Shown one piece after another: positions 52,235 through 62,560 of a stretch of 64,000 bases of DNA. The notes under the pieces were generated by a model. That model was not told the origin of the DNA. It was given only the letters and a program-made list of their open reading frames with translations, and did not search any database. The stretch covers positions 682,001 through 746,000 of the forward strand of contig NZ_FMAC01000002.1 of NCBI RefSeq assembly GCF_900094555.1, read 5' to 3'. Both the position numbers and the translations under genes were made by a program. Positions within the stretch are counted from its first letter, which is position 1. The number at the start of each line of letters is the position of its first letter. This DNA is from Martinezella hainanensis. GTDB taxonomy: Bacteria > Pseudomonadota > Alphaproteobacteria > Rhizobiales > Rhizobiaceae.

Positions 52235-52282
52235 GATAAGGCCGTTTGCGACTTCAACAAGTTCGAGCGGCCTTATCGCGTT
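52235..52282 (+). terminator. Rho-independent terminator of rpsB
   Basis: A 10-bp perfect stem GATAAGGCCG/CGGCCTTATC encloses a 23-base loop containing a smaller CTT/AAG pairing, and is followed by five T residues. The rpsB and tsf genes are thus probably transcribed, in part, separately. Confidence 0.8.
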
Positions 52283-52305
52283 TTTGGTAACGCCTCGCCT
52301 ACTGC

Positions 52306-52394
52306 ATAGTTCCTTAAATCGAAATCGATTTAAGGGCGAAATTATGCAGCGGATTTAAAGTGCTGCAGCGACCTTTGCGCGTCACTTATGACGC
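52306..52394. repeat. Palindrome-rich intergenic element between rpsB and tsf
   Basis: Contains a perfect 10-bp inverted repeat CCTTAAATCG-N4-CGATTTAAGG (52312-52335) and a GCGTCA-N4-TGACGC hairpin (52379-52394) with AT-rich TTTAAAGTGCTGCAGCGACC between. The layout resembles dispersed rhizobial intergenic elements, but only one copy lies in the window. Confidence 0.5.
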
Positions 52395-52558
52395 ACGGAG
52401 CTGTAGGCGGTAAATCCAGGCACGTTCCAAACAGAATTCCATAGTATGACGCTGCTTCATAACGCTGTCATACTTACGGGTACATTTCGTCCCTCAAATC
52501 GGTGCAGCTTCAGCTCGAAACCGCGTGCCGCACCGTATGAACCGACAAGAGGAAGCTT

Positions 52559-53485
52559 ATGACCGAAATTACGGCTGCACTGGTGAAAGAACTGCGCGAA
52601 AAGTCTGGCGCGGGCATGATGGACTGCAAGAAGGCGCTCACCGAGACGAACGGCGATATCGAAGCCGCGATCGACTGGCTGCGCGCCAAGGGCATCTCCA
52701 AGGCCGACAAGAAGTCCGGCCGCACCGCCGCTGAAGGCCTGGTCGCCATTGCCGGCGCCGGTCACAAGGCTGTCGTCGTCGAGCTCAACTCCGAAACCGA
52801 CTTCGTTGCCCGTAACGATGCCTTCCAGGACCTCGCTCGCGGCATCGCCGAAGTCGCGCTGTCCACCAACGGCACGGTCGAAGCCATTTCGGCTGCGACC
52901 TACCCGGCATCCGGCAAGCCGGTCGCCGAAGCCATCAAGGACGCAATCGCAACCATCGGCGAGAACATGACGCTTCGTCGTGCCGCCAAGCTGGAAGTCG
53001 AGCACGGCGTCGTCGCGACCTACATCCACAACGCTGCCGGCGACGGCATCGGCAAGCTCGGCGTTCTGGTCGCCCTGAAGTCGGTCGGCGACAAGGCCGT
53101 TCTGACGTCGATCGGCCGCCAGGTTGCCATGCACATCGCTGCGACCAACCCGCTCGCTATCCGCGCCGAAGAAGTCGACGCCGCCGTCGCCGAGCGCGAA
53201 CGCAACGTCTTCATCGAGCAGTCGCGCGAATCCGGCAAGCCGGAAGCCATTATCGAAAAGATGGTCGAAGGCCGCATGCGCAAGTTCTTCGAGGAAGTCG
53301 CTCTTCTCTCGCAGGCTTTCGTCATCAATCCGGACCTGACGGTCGGCGCTGCCATCAAGGAAGCTGAAAAGGCCGCCGGCGCCCCGATCGAAATCACCGG
53401 CATGGCGCGTCTGCTCCTCGGCGAAGGCGTCGAGAAGGAAGAAACCGACTTCGCCGCCGAAGTTGCTGCCGTCGCCAAGGGCTGA
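52559..53485 (+). CDS. tsf: Elongation factor Ts
   Basis: A 308-residue guanine-nucleotide exchange factor for EF-Tu. The N-terminal UBA-like domain has [21 protein letters not shown]; the core domain has [10 protein letters not shown] and [12 protein letters not shown], the EF-Tu contact. Length and motifs are typical for alphaproteobacteria. A hairpin without a T-run (53540-53565) lies between it and pyrH. Confidence 0.97.
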   Translation: MTEITAALVKELREKSGAGMMDCKKALTETNGDIEAAIDWLRAKGISKADKKSGRTAAEGLVAIAGAGHKAVVVELNSETDFVARNDAFQDLARGIAEVALSTNGTVEAISAATYPASGKPVAEAIKDAIATIGENMTLRRAAKLEVEHGVVATYIHNAAGDGIGKLGVLVALKSVGDKAVLTSIGRQVAMHIAATNPLAIRAEEVDAAVAERERNVFIEQSRESGKPEAIIEKMVEGRMRKFFEEVALLSQAFVINPDLTVGAAIKEAEKAAGAPIEITGMARLLLGEGVEKEETDFAAEVAAVAKG

Positions 53486-53539
53486 TAGCCGAAAAGAGAC
53501 ATATCCCGGTTTGGTGAAACCATATCAGGGAAAACGTAT

Positions 53540-53565
53540 GGGCATCGCGTGACAACGCGGTGCCC
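53540..53565 (+). other. Hairpin between tsf and pyrH
   Basis: Stem GGGCATCGCG/CGCGGTGCCC (one mismatch) with a six-base loop and no T-run. It may modulate transcription into pyrH or stabilise the tsf end. Confidence 0.45.
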
Positions 53566-53620
53566 TTCGTGTATCCGGCTTTCACAATCATTCCCCCGGT
53601 GATCACTTCAAGGAGCTACG

Positions 53621-54340
53621 ATGTCCCAGCCGATCTACAAGCGCGTGTTGCTCAAGGCCTCCGGTGAAGCTCTGATGGGCAGCCAGGGCTTCGGTATCGA
53701 CGTCACCGTCGCCGACCGGATTGCCGGCGATATCGCGGAAGCGCGCGCCATGGGTGTCGAAGTTGGTGTCGTCGTCGGAGGTGGCAATATCTTCCGTGGC
53801 GTTGCCGTAGCCTCCAAGGGTGGCGACCGCGTGACCGGCGACCACATGGGCATGCTCGGCACCGTCATCAACGCGCTCGCGCTGGCGACCTCGCTGCGCA
53901 AGCTCGATATTGATACCGTCGTGCTCTCGGCCATCTCCATGCCGGAAATTTGCGAAAGCTTTTCGCAGCGCGCCACGCTCTATCATCTCTCGCTCGGCCG
54001 CGTGGTGATCTTTGCCGGCGGCACGGGCAATCCCTTCTTCACGACCGATTCTGCTGCAGCGCTGCGCGCCGCCGAGATGGGCGCCGAGGCGATCTTCAAG
54101 GGAACCCAGGTCGACGGCATCTATTCCGCCGATCCGAAGAAGTTCCCCGATGCCGAGCGCTTCGACCATCTCACCCATAGCCAGGTGCTCGAGAAGGGGC
54201 TTGCCGTCATGGATATCGCCGCCGTGGCGCTTGCACGCGAAAATTCCATTCCGATCGTCGTCTTCTCCATTCACGAGAAGGGCGGCTTCGCGGAAATCTT
54301 GACCGGCGGCGGCCGCAAGACCATCGTATCAGACAATTGA
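53621..54340 (+). CDS. pyrH: Uridylate kinase (UMP kinase)
   Basis: A 239-residue UMP kinase of the amino-acid kinase fold. [18 protein letters not shown] (P-loop-like start), [12 protein letters not shown] and later [27 protein letters not shown] are the usual landmarks. It converts UMP to UDP and is allosterically regulated by GTP and UTP in the family. frr follows 55 bp later. Confidence 0.97.
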   Translation: MSQPIYKRVLLKASGEALMGSQGFGIDVTVADRIAGDIAEARAMGVEVGVVVGGGNIFRGVAVASKGGDRVTGDHMGMLGTVINALALATSLRKLDIDTVVLSAISMPEICESFSQRATLYHLSLGRVVIFAGGTGNPFFTTDSAAALRAAEMGAEAIFKGTQVDGIYSADPKKFPDAERFDHLTHSQVLEKGLAVMDIAAVALARENSIPIVVFSIHEKGGFAEILTGGGRKTIVSDN

Positions 54341-54395
54341 CATTCCTGTGACGCCGGGTCGGCCCGGTGTCGCCTCATTACAGGGGAGCATAGAC

Positions 54396-54956
54396 ATGAG
54401 TGAAGCCAGCGATCTCAAGGAACTGAAGCGCCGTATGGATGGCGCCATTGCGGCATTCAAGAGCGACATCGCCTCGCTGCGCACCGGACGTGCATCCGCC
54501 AACATTCTCGATCCGGTCACGATCGAAGCCTATGGCTCGCGCATGCCGCTGAACCAGGTCGCGAATATCACCGTGCCGGAGCCGCGCATGTTGACTGTGT
54601 CTGTTTGGGACAAGTCGATGGTCAGCGCTGTCGAGCGCGCCATCCGCGAATCCAACCTCGGCCTCAATCCCATCGTCGATGGCCAGAACCTGCGCATCCC
54701 GCTGCCGGAGCTCAACGAGGAGCGTCGCCGTTCGTTGGTGAAGGTCGCCCATGAATATGCCGAAAAGGCGAAGGTGGCGATTCGCCATGTACGCCGTGAT
54801 GGCATGGATGGCCTCAAAAAGGCCGAAAAGGATGGCGTAATCGGCCAGGATGAGAGCCGCTCTCTCTCCGAACGTGTGCAGAAGATGACGGATGAGACGA
54901 TTTCGGAAATCGACCGCTTGCTCGCCGACAAAGAAAAGGAAATCATGCAGGTCTGA
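54396..54956 (+). CDS. frr: Ribosome recycling factor
   Basis: A 186-residue protein that releases ribosomes from mRNA after termination with EF-G. Motifs: [40 protein letters not shown], and the C-terminal [32 protein letters not shown] at 54396 is preceded by AGGGGAGC. Length 185-186 is the family standard. Confidence 0.97.
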   Translation: MSEASDLKELKRRMDGAIAAFKSDIASLRTGRASANILDPVTIEAYGSRMPLNQVANITVPEPRMLTVSVWDKSMVSAVERAIRESNLGLNPIVDGQNLRIPLPELNEERRRSLVKVAHEYAEKAKVAIRHVRRDGMDGLKKAEKDGVIGQDESRSLSERVQKMTDETISEIDRLLADKEKEIMQV

Positions 54957-55065
54957 TCGTACGCTGGGGAATGTCGCACTTTCGATTTTCGCAATATTGA
55001 AAGCGGCGGCCGCGCCCTAGATTACGAGGCCAGAACTCCTTTCTGCCGAACGAAACTGGACCCAT

Positions 55066-55812
55066 ATGTCAGCTCCTACGTTCTCTGTTGTTCCTGAACA
55101 CGTTGCCATCATCATGGATGGTAACGGTCGCTGGGCCAATGCGCGCGGCCTGCCGCGCACCATGGGCCATCGCAAGGGCGTGGAGGCGGTCCGGGAGACG
55201 GTGCGGGCGGCCGGCGACATCGGCATAAAATATCTGACGCTGTTTGCCTTTTCTTCGGAGAACTGGCGCAGGCCCGAAGCCGAGGTGAGCGACCTCCTTG
55301 GCCTCCTCAAGGCCTTCATTCGGCGAGACCTTGCCGAACTTCATCGTCAGAATGTGCGCATCCGCGTCATCGGCGATCGAACCGGCCTGCGCGGCGATAT
55401 CCTGCCCTTGTTGATCGAGGCGGAGGAGACCACGAGGAACAATACTGCCCTGACGCTGGTCATTGCCTTCAATTACGGTTCGCGCGACGAAATCACGCGT
55501 GCCTTTGCCGGCCTTGCAAAAGATGTCGAGGCCGGGCGGCTGCGCCCGCAGGATATCACTCCGGAACTGGTCGATGCCCGTCTGGACACCGCCGGCATTC
55601 CCGATCCGGATCTCATTATCCGCACGAGCGGCGAAGAGCGGCTCTCGAATTTCCTGCTCTGGCAGGCGGCCTATTCGGAATTCATGTTCGTGCCGGACTA
55701 TTGGCCCGATTTCAGCCGCGATCTCTTCTTCGCCGCACTGGAGAAATATGCTGCGCGCGACCGGCGCTTTGGCGGGCTTTCCGCCAAACAGGCGGCGGCC
55801 GTGGGGTCCTGA
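55066..55812 (+). CDS. uppS: Undecaprenyl diphosphate synthase
   Basis: A 248-residue cis-prenyltransferase making the C55 carrier for peptidoglycan and O-antigen. [15 protein letters not shown] holds the catalytic Asp-Gly-Asn-Gly-Arg-Trp, FSSENWRRP follows, and [26 protein letters not shown] is the C-terminal signature. Its stop overlaps the cdsA start (ATGA). Confidence 0.96.
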   Translation: MSAPTFSVVPEHVAIIMDGNGRWANARGLPRTMGHRKGVEAVRETVRAAGDIGIKYLTLFAFSSENWRRPEAEVSDLLGLLKAFIRRDLAELHRQNVRIRVIGDRTGLRGDILPLLIEAEETTRNNTALTLVIAFNYGSRDEITRAFAGLAKDVEAGRLRPQDITPELVDARLDTAGIPDPDLIIRTSGEERLSNFLLWQAAYSEFMFVPDYWPDFSRDLFFAALEKYAARDRRFGGLSAKQAAAVGS

Positions 55813-56645
55813 TGAGTCGCGAACTCAGGCTGCGCATCATCTCCGGCATTATCCTCGCCGTCATCGTTCTTGCCGCTACCTGGTATGGCGGTTCAGGTTT
55901 TCGCCTGTTGGCCGCGGTCATCGGCCTGCTCGTCTATTATGAATGGTCGACGATATCGGATCTGCACGGCCGCGACCCTCAGGGAAACGCGCTCGGCTGG
56001 CTTGGGCTCGTATTGATCGCCGGTGCGACGGCATTGAGCGAATCCGTCTATTCCATCGAGGTTCTGGCCGCCTTCGTTGCCGTCACGGCGATCATGGTCG
56101 CCGTACGTGGCAAGAGCTGGTGGCTTCCGGGTGGCATATTCTATTCCGGATTGACGGCGATTGCTCTTGCGGAGATCCGCGATGATGATTTTCGCGGCTT
56201 CGTGCTGATGCTGTTCGTCTTTGCCACGGTATGGGCGACCGACATTTTTGCCTATTTCGTCGGCCGAGCCATCGGCGGCCCGAAGCTTGCGCCGAGCATA
56301 TCGCCGGGCAAGACCTGGTCAGGCGCTATCGGCGGTGCTATCGCGGCCGTAATCGCGGGAACGGCGGTGGTCTGGAGCTTTTTTTCCGCCGAAGACCTGT
56401 GGATTCCTCTCCTTGCCCTGGTGCTTTCCGTCTGCAGCCAGATCGGCGACCTGTTCGAGTCGTTCGTCAAGCGCAAGTTTGGCGTGAAAGACTCCAGCCG
56501 TCTGATTCCCGGCCATGGCGGCGTCATGGATCGGGTCGATGGACTAATTTTTGCTTGTTTTGCAGCGTTTTTGTTGGCTATCGTAATAACGCTGACAATG
56601 AGCGGCGAGACCTTTTCATTGGGCGGCGTTCTGCTCGGGGTCTGA
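55812..56645 (+). CDS. cdsA: Phosphatidate cytidylyltransferase
   Basis: A 277-residue inner-membrane enzyme making CDP-diacylglycerol from phosphatidic acid and CTP. About seven hydrophobic helices and the C-terminal signature SQIGDLFESFVKRKFGVKDSSRLIPGHGGVMDRVDG. It starts within the uppS stop, giving tight coupling. A double-palindrome repeat follows three bases after the stop, then rseP. Confidence 0.96.
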   Translation: MSRELRLRIISGIILAVIVLAATWYGGSGFRLLAAVIGLLVYYEWSTISDLHGRDPQGNALGWLGLVLIAGATALSESVYSIEVLAAFVAVTAIMVAVRGKSWWLPGGIFYSGLTAIALAEIRDDDFRGFVLMLFVFATVWATDIFAYFVGRAIGGPKLAPSISPGKTWSGAIGGAIAAVIAGTAVVWSFFSAEDLWIPLLALVLSVCSQIGDLFESFVKRKFGVKDSSRLIPGHGGVMDRVDGLIFACFAAFLLAIVITLTMSGETFSLGGVLLGV

Positions 56646-56648
56646 TAC

Positions 56649-56752
56649 TAGAGCAATTCCAGGAAAAGCGCGCCGCGTTTTTCCGTCCGGAATTGTGAGA
56701 AAACAGAAAGATGGAGCGGTTCGGAGCTTCCGTGAAAGTCGAACCGCTCTAA
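56649..56752 (+). repeat. Double-palindrome intergenic repeat (RIME-like), copy 3
   Basis: Left hairpin GCAATTCC ... GGAATTG with inner GGAAAA-like/TTTTTCC, right hairpin GAGCGGTTCG ... CGAACCGCTC. It fills most of the cdsA-rseP gap. The right-arm sequence differs from copies 1, 2 and 4 with preserved pairing. Confidence 0.85.
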
Positions 56753-56770
56753 CACGAACAGGATCGTTGC

Positions 56771-58444
56771 ATGGGTAGCGCGGCTGGCTTCATCGGTTTC
56801 TTGACGAACAACGTCATCACATTTGTCTTTGTGCTGTCGCTGCTCGTTTTTGTGCACGAGATGGGCCATTATCTGGTCGGTCGCTGGTCCGGCATCCGCA
56901 TCATGGCTTTTTCGATCGGCTTCGGGCCGGAGATTGCCGGATTTACCGACAGACACGGCACGCGCTGGAAGCTTTCCCTCATTCCGCTCGGCGGTTACGT
57001 GCGATTCTTTGGCGACGAGGACGCCTCCAGCAAGACCGACGTGGATCAGCTCTCGGCCATGACGGAGGAGGAGCGCGCCCAATCCTTCGCTGGAGCCAAG
57101 CTCTGGAAGCGGGCTGCAACCGTTGCGGCCGGACCGATCGCCAATTTCCTGCTCGCCATTGTGATCTTTGCCGTTCTCTTTAGCGTTTACGGCCGTACGG
57201 TCGCCGATCCCGTTGTTGCGATGGTGACGCGTGACGGCGCTGCCGCGGAGGCCGGCATCGAGCCGGGTGATCGCCTGATCGCCGTCGACGGCAACAAAGT
57301 GACGACTTTCGATGAAGTGCAGCGCTATGTCGGCCTGCGTCCAGGCCGCACCATTGTGTTGACGGTCGACCGGGATGGGCAGAATCGTGATTTCCGCATC
57401 GTTCCGAAACTGGTCGAAGACACGGATCAGTTCGGCAACAAGATGGAGATGGGCCGCATCGGCATTGCGCTCGTTGACCCGGTCGTGACTGCGGTGGAAC
57501 CGGCCGGGCCGGCGGCAAAGGCTGGCGTGCAGGCAGGCGACCGCCTGATTGCTGTCGATGGCAATAATGCCGCTACTTATTACGATATCGGCCGCTATAT
57601 CGCCGAGCGCCCGGGCAAGAGCGTCGTGTTGACCATACAGCGTAATGGCGCGATCCGCGATTTGCCGGTCATGACGGCGACATTGGTTGATACGGATGCG
57701 TCCGGCAACAAAAAGGATGTCGGCAGCATCGGCATTGCGCCGATCGATCCCCTGATTGCATCGATCGGCTCCGACAGTCCTGCCCAGACTGCGGGCTTGG
57801 AACTTGGTGATCGCATTCTTTCTGTGGATGGACGGGAGATCGGCTCCATCGGCGAAGTGCAGCGTTATGCGGCAGCTCACGCCGACAAGCCCATCGCGCT
57901 GTCGATCGAGCGTACCGGCCAGACGCGCGACGTGACGGTGACGCCGAGAAAGTCGGAGGAGACCGATGTCTTCGGCGCAAGGACGGAGATTGCCACGATC
58001 GGTATCGGCGATGGTCAGAAGCCGATCAGGCTGCGTTACGAGGTCTACGGGCCGCTGCAGGCGCTTACCGAAGGCGTGAAGCAGACCGGCAGCATCGTTT
58101 CCGGCACCTTCGAATATATCGGCAACGTCATCGGCGGATACATGAAGGCCGATCAGCTCGGCGGGCCGATTCGGGTTGCGCAGCTATCCGGACAAATGGC
58201 AACCTTGGGTTTTGCTGCGGTGCTCCAATTCGCCGCCATACTTTCTGTTTCAATAGGGTTATTAAATTTGATGCCGGTCCCGGTACTTGATGGCGGGCAT
58301 CTGATGTTCTATGCGATTGAAGCCGTACGGGGAAAACCCCTGGGTGCACGAGCACAGGATATCGCTTTCCGGATTGGATTTGCGATGGTGCTCTCGCTCA
58401 TGGTGTTTGCGACCTGGAACGATATTAGTTCCAGAATAGGCTAG
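56771..58444 (+). CDS. rseP: RIP metalloprotease RseP with three tandem PDZ units
   Basis: A 557-residue site-2 protease. The zinc motif H-E-M-G-H is at residues 29-33 in the first transmembrane helix, and NLMPVPVLDGG (499-509, Asp507) gives the third ligand. Between them lie three consecutive PDZ units of exactly 90 residues each, at 146-235, 236-325 and 326-415 (57206-58015); by hand count, units 1 and 2 share about 44 of 90 residues. Rhizobial RseP proteins are usually about 375 residues with one PDZ, E. coli has two in 450. The enzyme cleaves anti-sigma factors within the membrane. The two extra units look like an in-frame tandem expansion. Followed by bamA. Confidence 0.93.
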   Translation: MGSAAGFIGFLTNNVITFVFVLSLLVFVHEMGHYLVGRWSGIRIMAFSIGFGPEIAGFTDRHGTRWKLSLIPLGGYVRFFGDEDASSKTDVDQLSAMTEEERAQSFAGAKLWKRAATVAAGPIANFLLAIVIFAVLFSVYGRTVADPVVAMVTRDGAAAEAGIEPGDRLIAVDGNKVTTFDEVQRYVGLRPGRTIVLTVDRDGQNRDFRIVPKLVEDTDQFGNKMEMGRIGIALVDPVVTAVEPAGPAAKAGVQAGDRLIAVDGNNAATYYDIGRYIAERPGKSVVLTIQRNGAIRDLPVMTATLVDTDASGNKKDVGSIGIAPIDPLIASIGSDSPAQTAGLELGDRILSVDGREIGSIGEVQRYAAAHADKPIALSIERTGQTRDVTVTPRKSEETDVFGARTEIATIGIGDGQKPIRLRYEVYGPLQALTEGVKQTGSIVSGTFEYIGNVIGGYMKADQLGGPIRVAQLSGQMATLGFAAVLQFAAILSVSIGLLNLMPVPVLDGGHLMFYAIEAVRGKPLGARAQDIAFRIGFAMVLSLMVFATWNDISSRIG

Positions 58445-58641
58445 TGGGGCGACGAGAGGAAAATTACGATTTATTTACGATGTTTCAAAGCCGTAGTGGC
58501 GAATGGGCCACGCTTTGAAATGAAGTAAACAGAAATTAACGTGCTCCCTTGCTTGTATGTCAAAAGCGGGTAAAACGACACACGTGGCCGGAATCGGGTT
58601 CGCTCGGGGCTGGGGACGATTGAAAAAAGGTAAGAAGTGAA

Positions 58642-60975
58642 ATGAAGGCTGGTTCAAAATTTTTGAACGCAGTGTCGGCGGTAGCGCTGTCTGCAGGTGT
58701 TGTTGCGTCGGGCGCTGGTGTGATCACCCTTGCCTCTGTTTCAGTCGCGGAAGCAGCTGTTATTCAGCGGGTTGACGTTCGCGGGGCTGGGCGTGTCGGT
58801 GAGACGGCTGTCCGGGACAATATCACTATTAAGCCCGGTAAGAGCTTCTCCCCCAGTGACATCGACGCTTCGGTGAAGCAGCTTTATGCCACCGGATATT
58901 TCTCCGATGTCCACATCACCGTTTCGGGCAGCACGCTGGTCGTATCGGTCAGCGAAAACAAGCTCATCAACGCCGTGGTCTTCAACGGCAACCGAAAGAT
59001 CAAGGATGACAAGCTGCAGGGGATCGTCCAGACCCATGCGGCAGGCCCGTATAACGAGGCGACCATCCAGGCTGACGTCAAGACCATCAAGGATGCCTAT
59101 GCATCCATCGGTCGTAACGATGTGCAGGTAACGACGCAGACCGCCGAGGTCGCGCCGGGCCGCCTGAACGTGGCTTTCGTCATCAACGAGGGCGATCGCA
59201 CCAAGATCGACAAGATCAATTTCTCGGGTAACCAGGCCTATGGCAGTGGTCGCCTTGCTTCGGTCATCAGCACGAAGAAGAGCAACTTCCTGTCGTTCCT
59301 GACGCGCAAGGACGTCTATAGCCCCGAGCGCCTGCAGGGCGACCAGGATCAGCTGCGTCAGTTCTACTATAACCATGGTTATGCCGACTTCCGCGTCGTC
59401 AGCGCCGATGCGACGCTGAACGAGCAGAACAACGAATACACGCTGAACTTCAATGTCGATGAAGGTCCGCGTTATACCTACGGCGATGTCAACGTCATCT
59501 CGACCGTCGAAGGCGTCAATGCCGACGAACTGAAGGGCCTTGTCATCACCCACAAGGGCGATGTCTACAGCGCCAAGGATATCCAGACTTCGATCGAGAA
59601 CATTTCCAAGCGTGTTGCGGCTGCCGGCTATCCATTCGCCCGCATCACGCCGCGCGGCAACCGCGATCTGTCCGGTCACACCATCGGTATCGAATATCTG
59701 GTCGACCAGGGCGAGCGCGCCTATGTCGAGCGTATTGAAATCCGCGGCAACACCCGCACGCGCGATTACGTCATCCGCCGCGAGTTCGACCTGAACGAAG
59801 GCGATGCCTTCAACCAGGAAATGATCACGCGCGCCAAGCGTCGCCTCGATGCGCTCGGCTACTTCACCAAGGTCGATATCTCGACGGCTCAGGGCAGTGC
59901 TCCGGATCGCGTCATCGTCATCGTCAACGTCGAAGACCAGCCGACAGGCTCCTTCGGTATCGGAGCCGGTTACGCTGTCGGCAACAACGGCGGCCTGCTT
60001 CTCGAAGCTTCGGTTGAAGAAAAGAACTTCCTGGGCCGCGGTCAGTACATCCGTCTCGCCGCAGGCGCCGGTACGGAAGGCAATCGTACCTACAACATCT
60101 CGTTCACCGAGCCTTATTTCCTCGGTTATCGTCTGGCTGCCGGTTTCGATATCTTCAAGAACCAGACGTCGAGCGACGATTACTACGACTATTCGGAAGA
60201 AGGTTTCTCGCTGCGCGTCACCGCGCCGATCACCGAGAACCTGGCGACAACCCTGCGCTACAACTACAAGCGCCTGACCTACGATGGCACGAACGATTGG
60301 CAGAACAATCTTTCGGCTCCGTATCTCAACCTCGTAGAGAACGGCCCGTGGGTACAGTCGACGGTTTCGCAGACCTTCACCTACAACACGCTGGACGATC
60401 AGAACCTTCCGCGTGAGGGTATCATCGCCAAGTTCACGCATGAATTTGCAGGTCTCGGCGGCGACTCCGACTTCTATAAGCTGAGCGGCAAGGCTCGTTA
60501 CTACCAGATGATCAGCGACGAAGCCGATATCATCGGCTCGCTGACGGTGGGTGCCGGCTATGTGATGCCGACGAATGGCAAGCTGAACGTCTTCGATCAA
60601 TTCACGCTCGGCGGCCGTGAAATCCGCGGCTTCGAGAATGCAGGTATCGGTCCGCGTTCGTCGCATGGCGATCCGCTTGGTGGTACGACCTACTTCACCG
60701 CTTCGGCTGAAGCGAGCATGCCGATGCCGGGTGTTCCCCAGGATATCGGCCTGCGTATTGCAGCCTTCGCTGACGCAGGCACGCTCTACGGCAACAAGGC
60801 GAATCTCTTCGGCGATACGCTTCACAACGACAATTCGATCCGTGCATCGCTTGGTGCAGGTCTGATCTGGTCGTCGCCGTTCGGCGTCATCCGCGTCGAC
60901 TATGCCGTACCGGTCCTGAAGGAAGATTACGACAAGGTCGAGAATTTCCGGTTTGGCATCGCCAACCAGTTCTGA
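58642..60975 (+). CDS. bamA: Outer membrane protein assembly factor BamA
   Basis: A 777-residue outer-membrane insertase. A signal peptide (cut near residue 38) is followed by five POTRA domains (about 40-430, starting IQRVDVRGAGRV) and a 16-strand beta-barrel. The conserved R-G-F motif is in GGREIRGFENAGIG, and the C-terminus ends in aromatic Phe (FGIANQF), the barrel signal. In this order it is flanked by rseP and lpxD as in many proteobacteria. An antisense frame of over 1,000 codons is a composition artefact. Confidence 0.96.
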   Translation: MKAGSKFLNAVSAVALSAGVVASGAGVITLASVSVAEAAVIQRVDVRGAGRVGETAVRDNITIKPGKSFSPSDIDASVKQLYATGYFSDVHITVSGSTLVVSVSENKLINAVVFNGNRKIKDDKLQGIVQTHAAGPYNEATIQADVKTIKDAYASIGRNDVQVTTQTAEVAPGRLNVAFVINEGDRTKIDKINFSGNQAYGSGRLASVISTKKSNFLSFLTRKDVYSPERLQGDQDQLRQFYYNHGYADFRVVSADATLNEQNNEYTLNFNVDEGPRYTYGDVNVISTVEGVNADELKGLVITHKGDVYSAKDIQTSIENISKRVAAAGYPFARITPRGNRDLSGHTIGIEYLVDQGERAYVERIEIRGNTRTRDYVIRREFDLNEGDAFNQEMITRAKRRLDALGYFTKVDISTAQGSAPDRVIVIVNVEDQPTGSFGIGAGYAVGNNGGLLLEASVEEKNFLGRGQYIRLAAGAGTEGNRTYNISFTEPYFLGYRLAAGFDIFKNQTSSDDYYDYSEEGFSLRVTAPITENLATTLRYNYKRLTYDGTNDWQNNLSAPYLNLVENGPWVQSTVSQTFTYNTLDDQNLPREGIIAKFTHEFAGLGGDSDFYKLSGKARYYQMISDEADIIGSLTVGAGYVMPTNGKLNVFDQFTLGGREIRGFENAGIGPRSSHGDPLGGTTYFTASAEASMPMPGVPQDIGLRIAAFADAGTLYGNKANLFGDTLHNDNSIRASLGAGLIWSSPFGVIRVDYAVPVLKEDYDKVENFRFGIANQF

Positions 60976-61026
60976 TATCGGCAGTCCAGAACTGCGGGCT
61001 TGAACACCCTTCTGGAGCTGGTGCTT

Positions 61027-62094
61027 ATGGAACATACTGGTTTTTTCCCGCCCCATGGTGGCGTCAGCTTGAAACAACTGGCTGAACATCTTGGGGCGGA
61101 ACTGGCTGATACGGCCTCTTCGGAGGTCGTCATCAGGTCTATCGCCCCCGTGTATCGGGCAGGCGAAGGTGATATTTGCTATATCCTTTCCCGGAAGAAT
61201 CGCGCTGAGCTGGAGACCTGCAAGGCTTCGGCCATTATCTGCCTGCCGGCGCTGAAATCTTTCGTTCCCGATCATATTCCGGTGCTTTTGTCGAAAAAGC
61301 CGCATACGGATTTCGCCATCGTCGGTGGGTTGCTGCATCCGGAGGCCACGCGACCGGTGGCATTTACCTCGAATCTCGGAGCAATCTCGCCGGCCGCCAC
61401 TATCGATCCCACCGCAAAGCTCGAAGCCAATATCGGCATCGAACCTGGTGCGGTTATCGGCGCAGGTGCCGAGATCGGTGAGGGGACCTATATCGGCGCC
61501 AATGCCCTTATCGGGCCGGGTGTCAAGATCGGCCGCAATTGCAATATTGGTGGTGGCGCGAGCGTGCTCTGCGCCTATCTCGGCAATGGCGTGATCGTCC
61601 ATAATGGTGCGCGCATCGGCCAGGACGGTTTCGGCTATGCGCCGGGGCCGCGCGGCATGGTCAAGATCGTGCAGATCGGCCGCGTCATCATCCAGGACAA
61701 TGTCGAGATCGGCGCCAATACGACGATCGATCGCGGCACCATGGATGATACCGTGATCGGTGAGGGCACGAAGATCGACAATCAGGTTCAGATCGGACAT
61801 AACGTCCGCATCGGTCGGCATTGTGCTATCGTCAGCCAGGTTGGTATCGCCGGCAGCACGGTGATCGGAGATGGTGTCCAGATCGGCGGCCAGGCAGGCC
61901 TCAACGGCCACATCCACATCGGCGACGGCGTGCAGATCGGTGCCAAGAGCGGCGTGATGAACAGTATTCCGGCGGGAGAGCGCTATGCGGGCCTTCCAGC
62001 GCGGCCTCTATGGGATTTTCTAAGGGAATCGGCGGAGATCGCGAAGCGGTCAGGAGCCAGGGAAAAGAAAGACGGGAGTGCGGAGCATGACTGA
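61027..62094 (+). CDS. lpxD: UDP-3-O-(3-hydroxymyristoyl)glucosamine N-acyltransferase
   Basis: A 355-residue lipid A enzyme. N-terminal uridine-binding domain, then left-handed beta-helix hexapeptides ([22 protein letters not shown] and many more), with the catalytic His in [11 protein letters not shown]. It adds the second acyl chain. The ATG at 61027 ([12 protein letters not shown]) is chosen because it is the family start; an earlier GTG/TTG-type start at 61000 would add nine residues. fabZ overlaps its end by 8 bp. Confidence 0.95.
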   Translation: MEHTGFFPPHGGVSLKQLAEHLGAELADTASSEVVIRSIAPVYRAGEGDICYILSRKNRAELETCKASAIICLPALKSFVPDHIPVLLSKKPHTDFAIVGGLLHPEATRPVAFTSNLGAISPAATIDPTAKLEANIGIEPGAVIGAGAEIGEGTYIGANALIGPGVKIGRNCNIGGGASVLCAYLGNGVIVHNGARIGQDGFGYAPGPRGMVKIVQIGRVIIQDNVEIGANTTIDRGTMDDTVIGEGTKIDNQVQIGHNVRIGRHCAIVSQVGIAGSTVIGDGVQIGGQAGLNGHIHIGDGVQIGAKSGVMNSIPAGERYAGLPARPLWDFLRESAEIAKRSGAREKKDGSAEHD

Positions 62095-62560
62095 GGAAGC
62101 CAAGGCGTCGTTGTCGTCGGCCGACGTTCTGGAAATTATGAAGCTGTTGCCGCATCGCTATCCCTTCCTGATGGTCGACAAGATCATCGAGATCGATAGC
62201 GACAATTCCGCGATCGGCATCAAGAATGTGACGGCCAATGAGCCGCAATTCACCGGGCATTTTCCGGAATCGCCGATCATGCCGGGTGTGCTGCTCATCG
62301 AAGGGATGGCTCAGACCGCCGGTGCGATCTGCGCCCGCAAGGATGGCATCGGCGGCAATCTCGTCTATTTCATGACGATCGATAACGCCCGCTTCCGCAG
62401 GCCGGTTGTTCCTGGCGACCGCGTCGAATTCCATGTCGTCAAGCAGAAGCAGCGCGGCACAATCTGGAAGTTCCATTGTGATGCCAAGGTCGACGGTTCC
62501 CTGGTCGCCGAGGCCGATATCGGTGCAATGATCGTACGGAAGGATCAGGAACAGGCATGA
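62087..62560 (+). CDS. fabZ: 3-hydroxyacyl-ACP dehydratase FabZ
   Basis: A 157-residue hotdog-fold dehydratase. [14 protein letters not shown] and the catalytic [23 protein letters not shown] (His and Glu) are the signature motifs. It supplies unsaturated acyl-ACP and shares substrates with the lipid A acyltransferases beside it. Overlaps lpxD by 8 bp and lpxA by 4 bp, i.e. translationally coupled. Confidence 0.97.
   Translation: MTEEAKASLSSADVLEIMKLLPHRYPFLMVDKIIEIDSDNSAIGIKNVTANEPQFTGHFPESPIMPGVLLIEGMAQTAGAICARKDGIGGNLVYFMTIDNARFRRPVVPGDRVEFHVVKQKQRGTIWKFHCDAKVDGSLVAEADIGAMIVRKDQEQA

Larger units (their letters stand above)
52183..52558. other. rpsB-tsf intergenic region
   Basis: No gene. 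It contains the rpsB terminator and the palindrome-rich element listed separately, and presumably the tsf promoter in the last 100 bases. Confidence 0.6.

Noticed and set aside
58741-61917. Antisense frame of over 1,000 codons opposite bamA and lpxD
   Set aside because: Its length follows from codon bias of the opposite genes. It has no domain features and no ribosome binding site.
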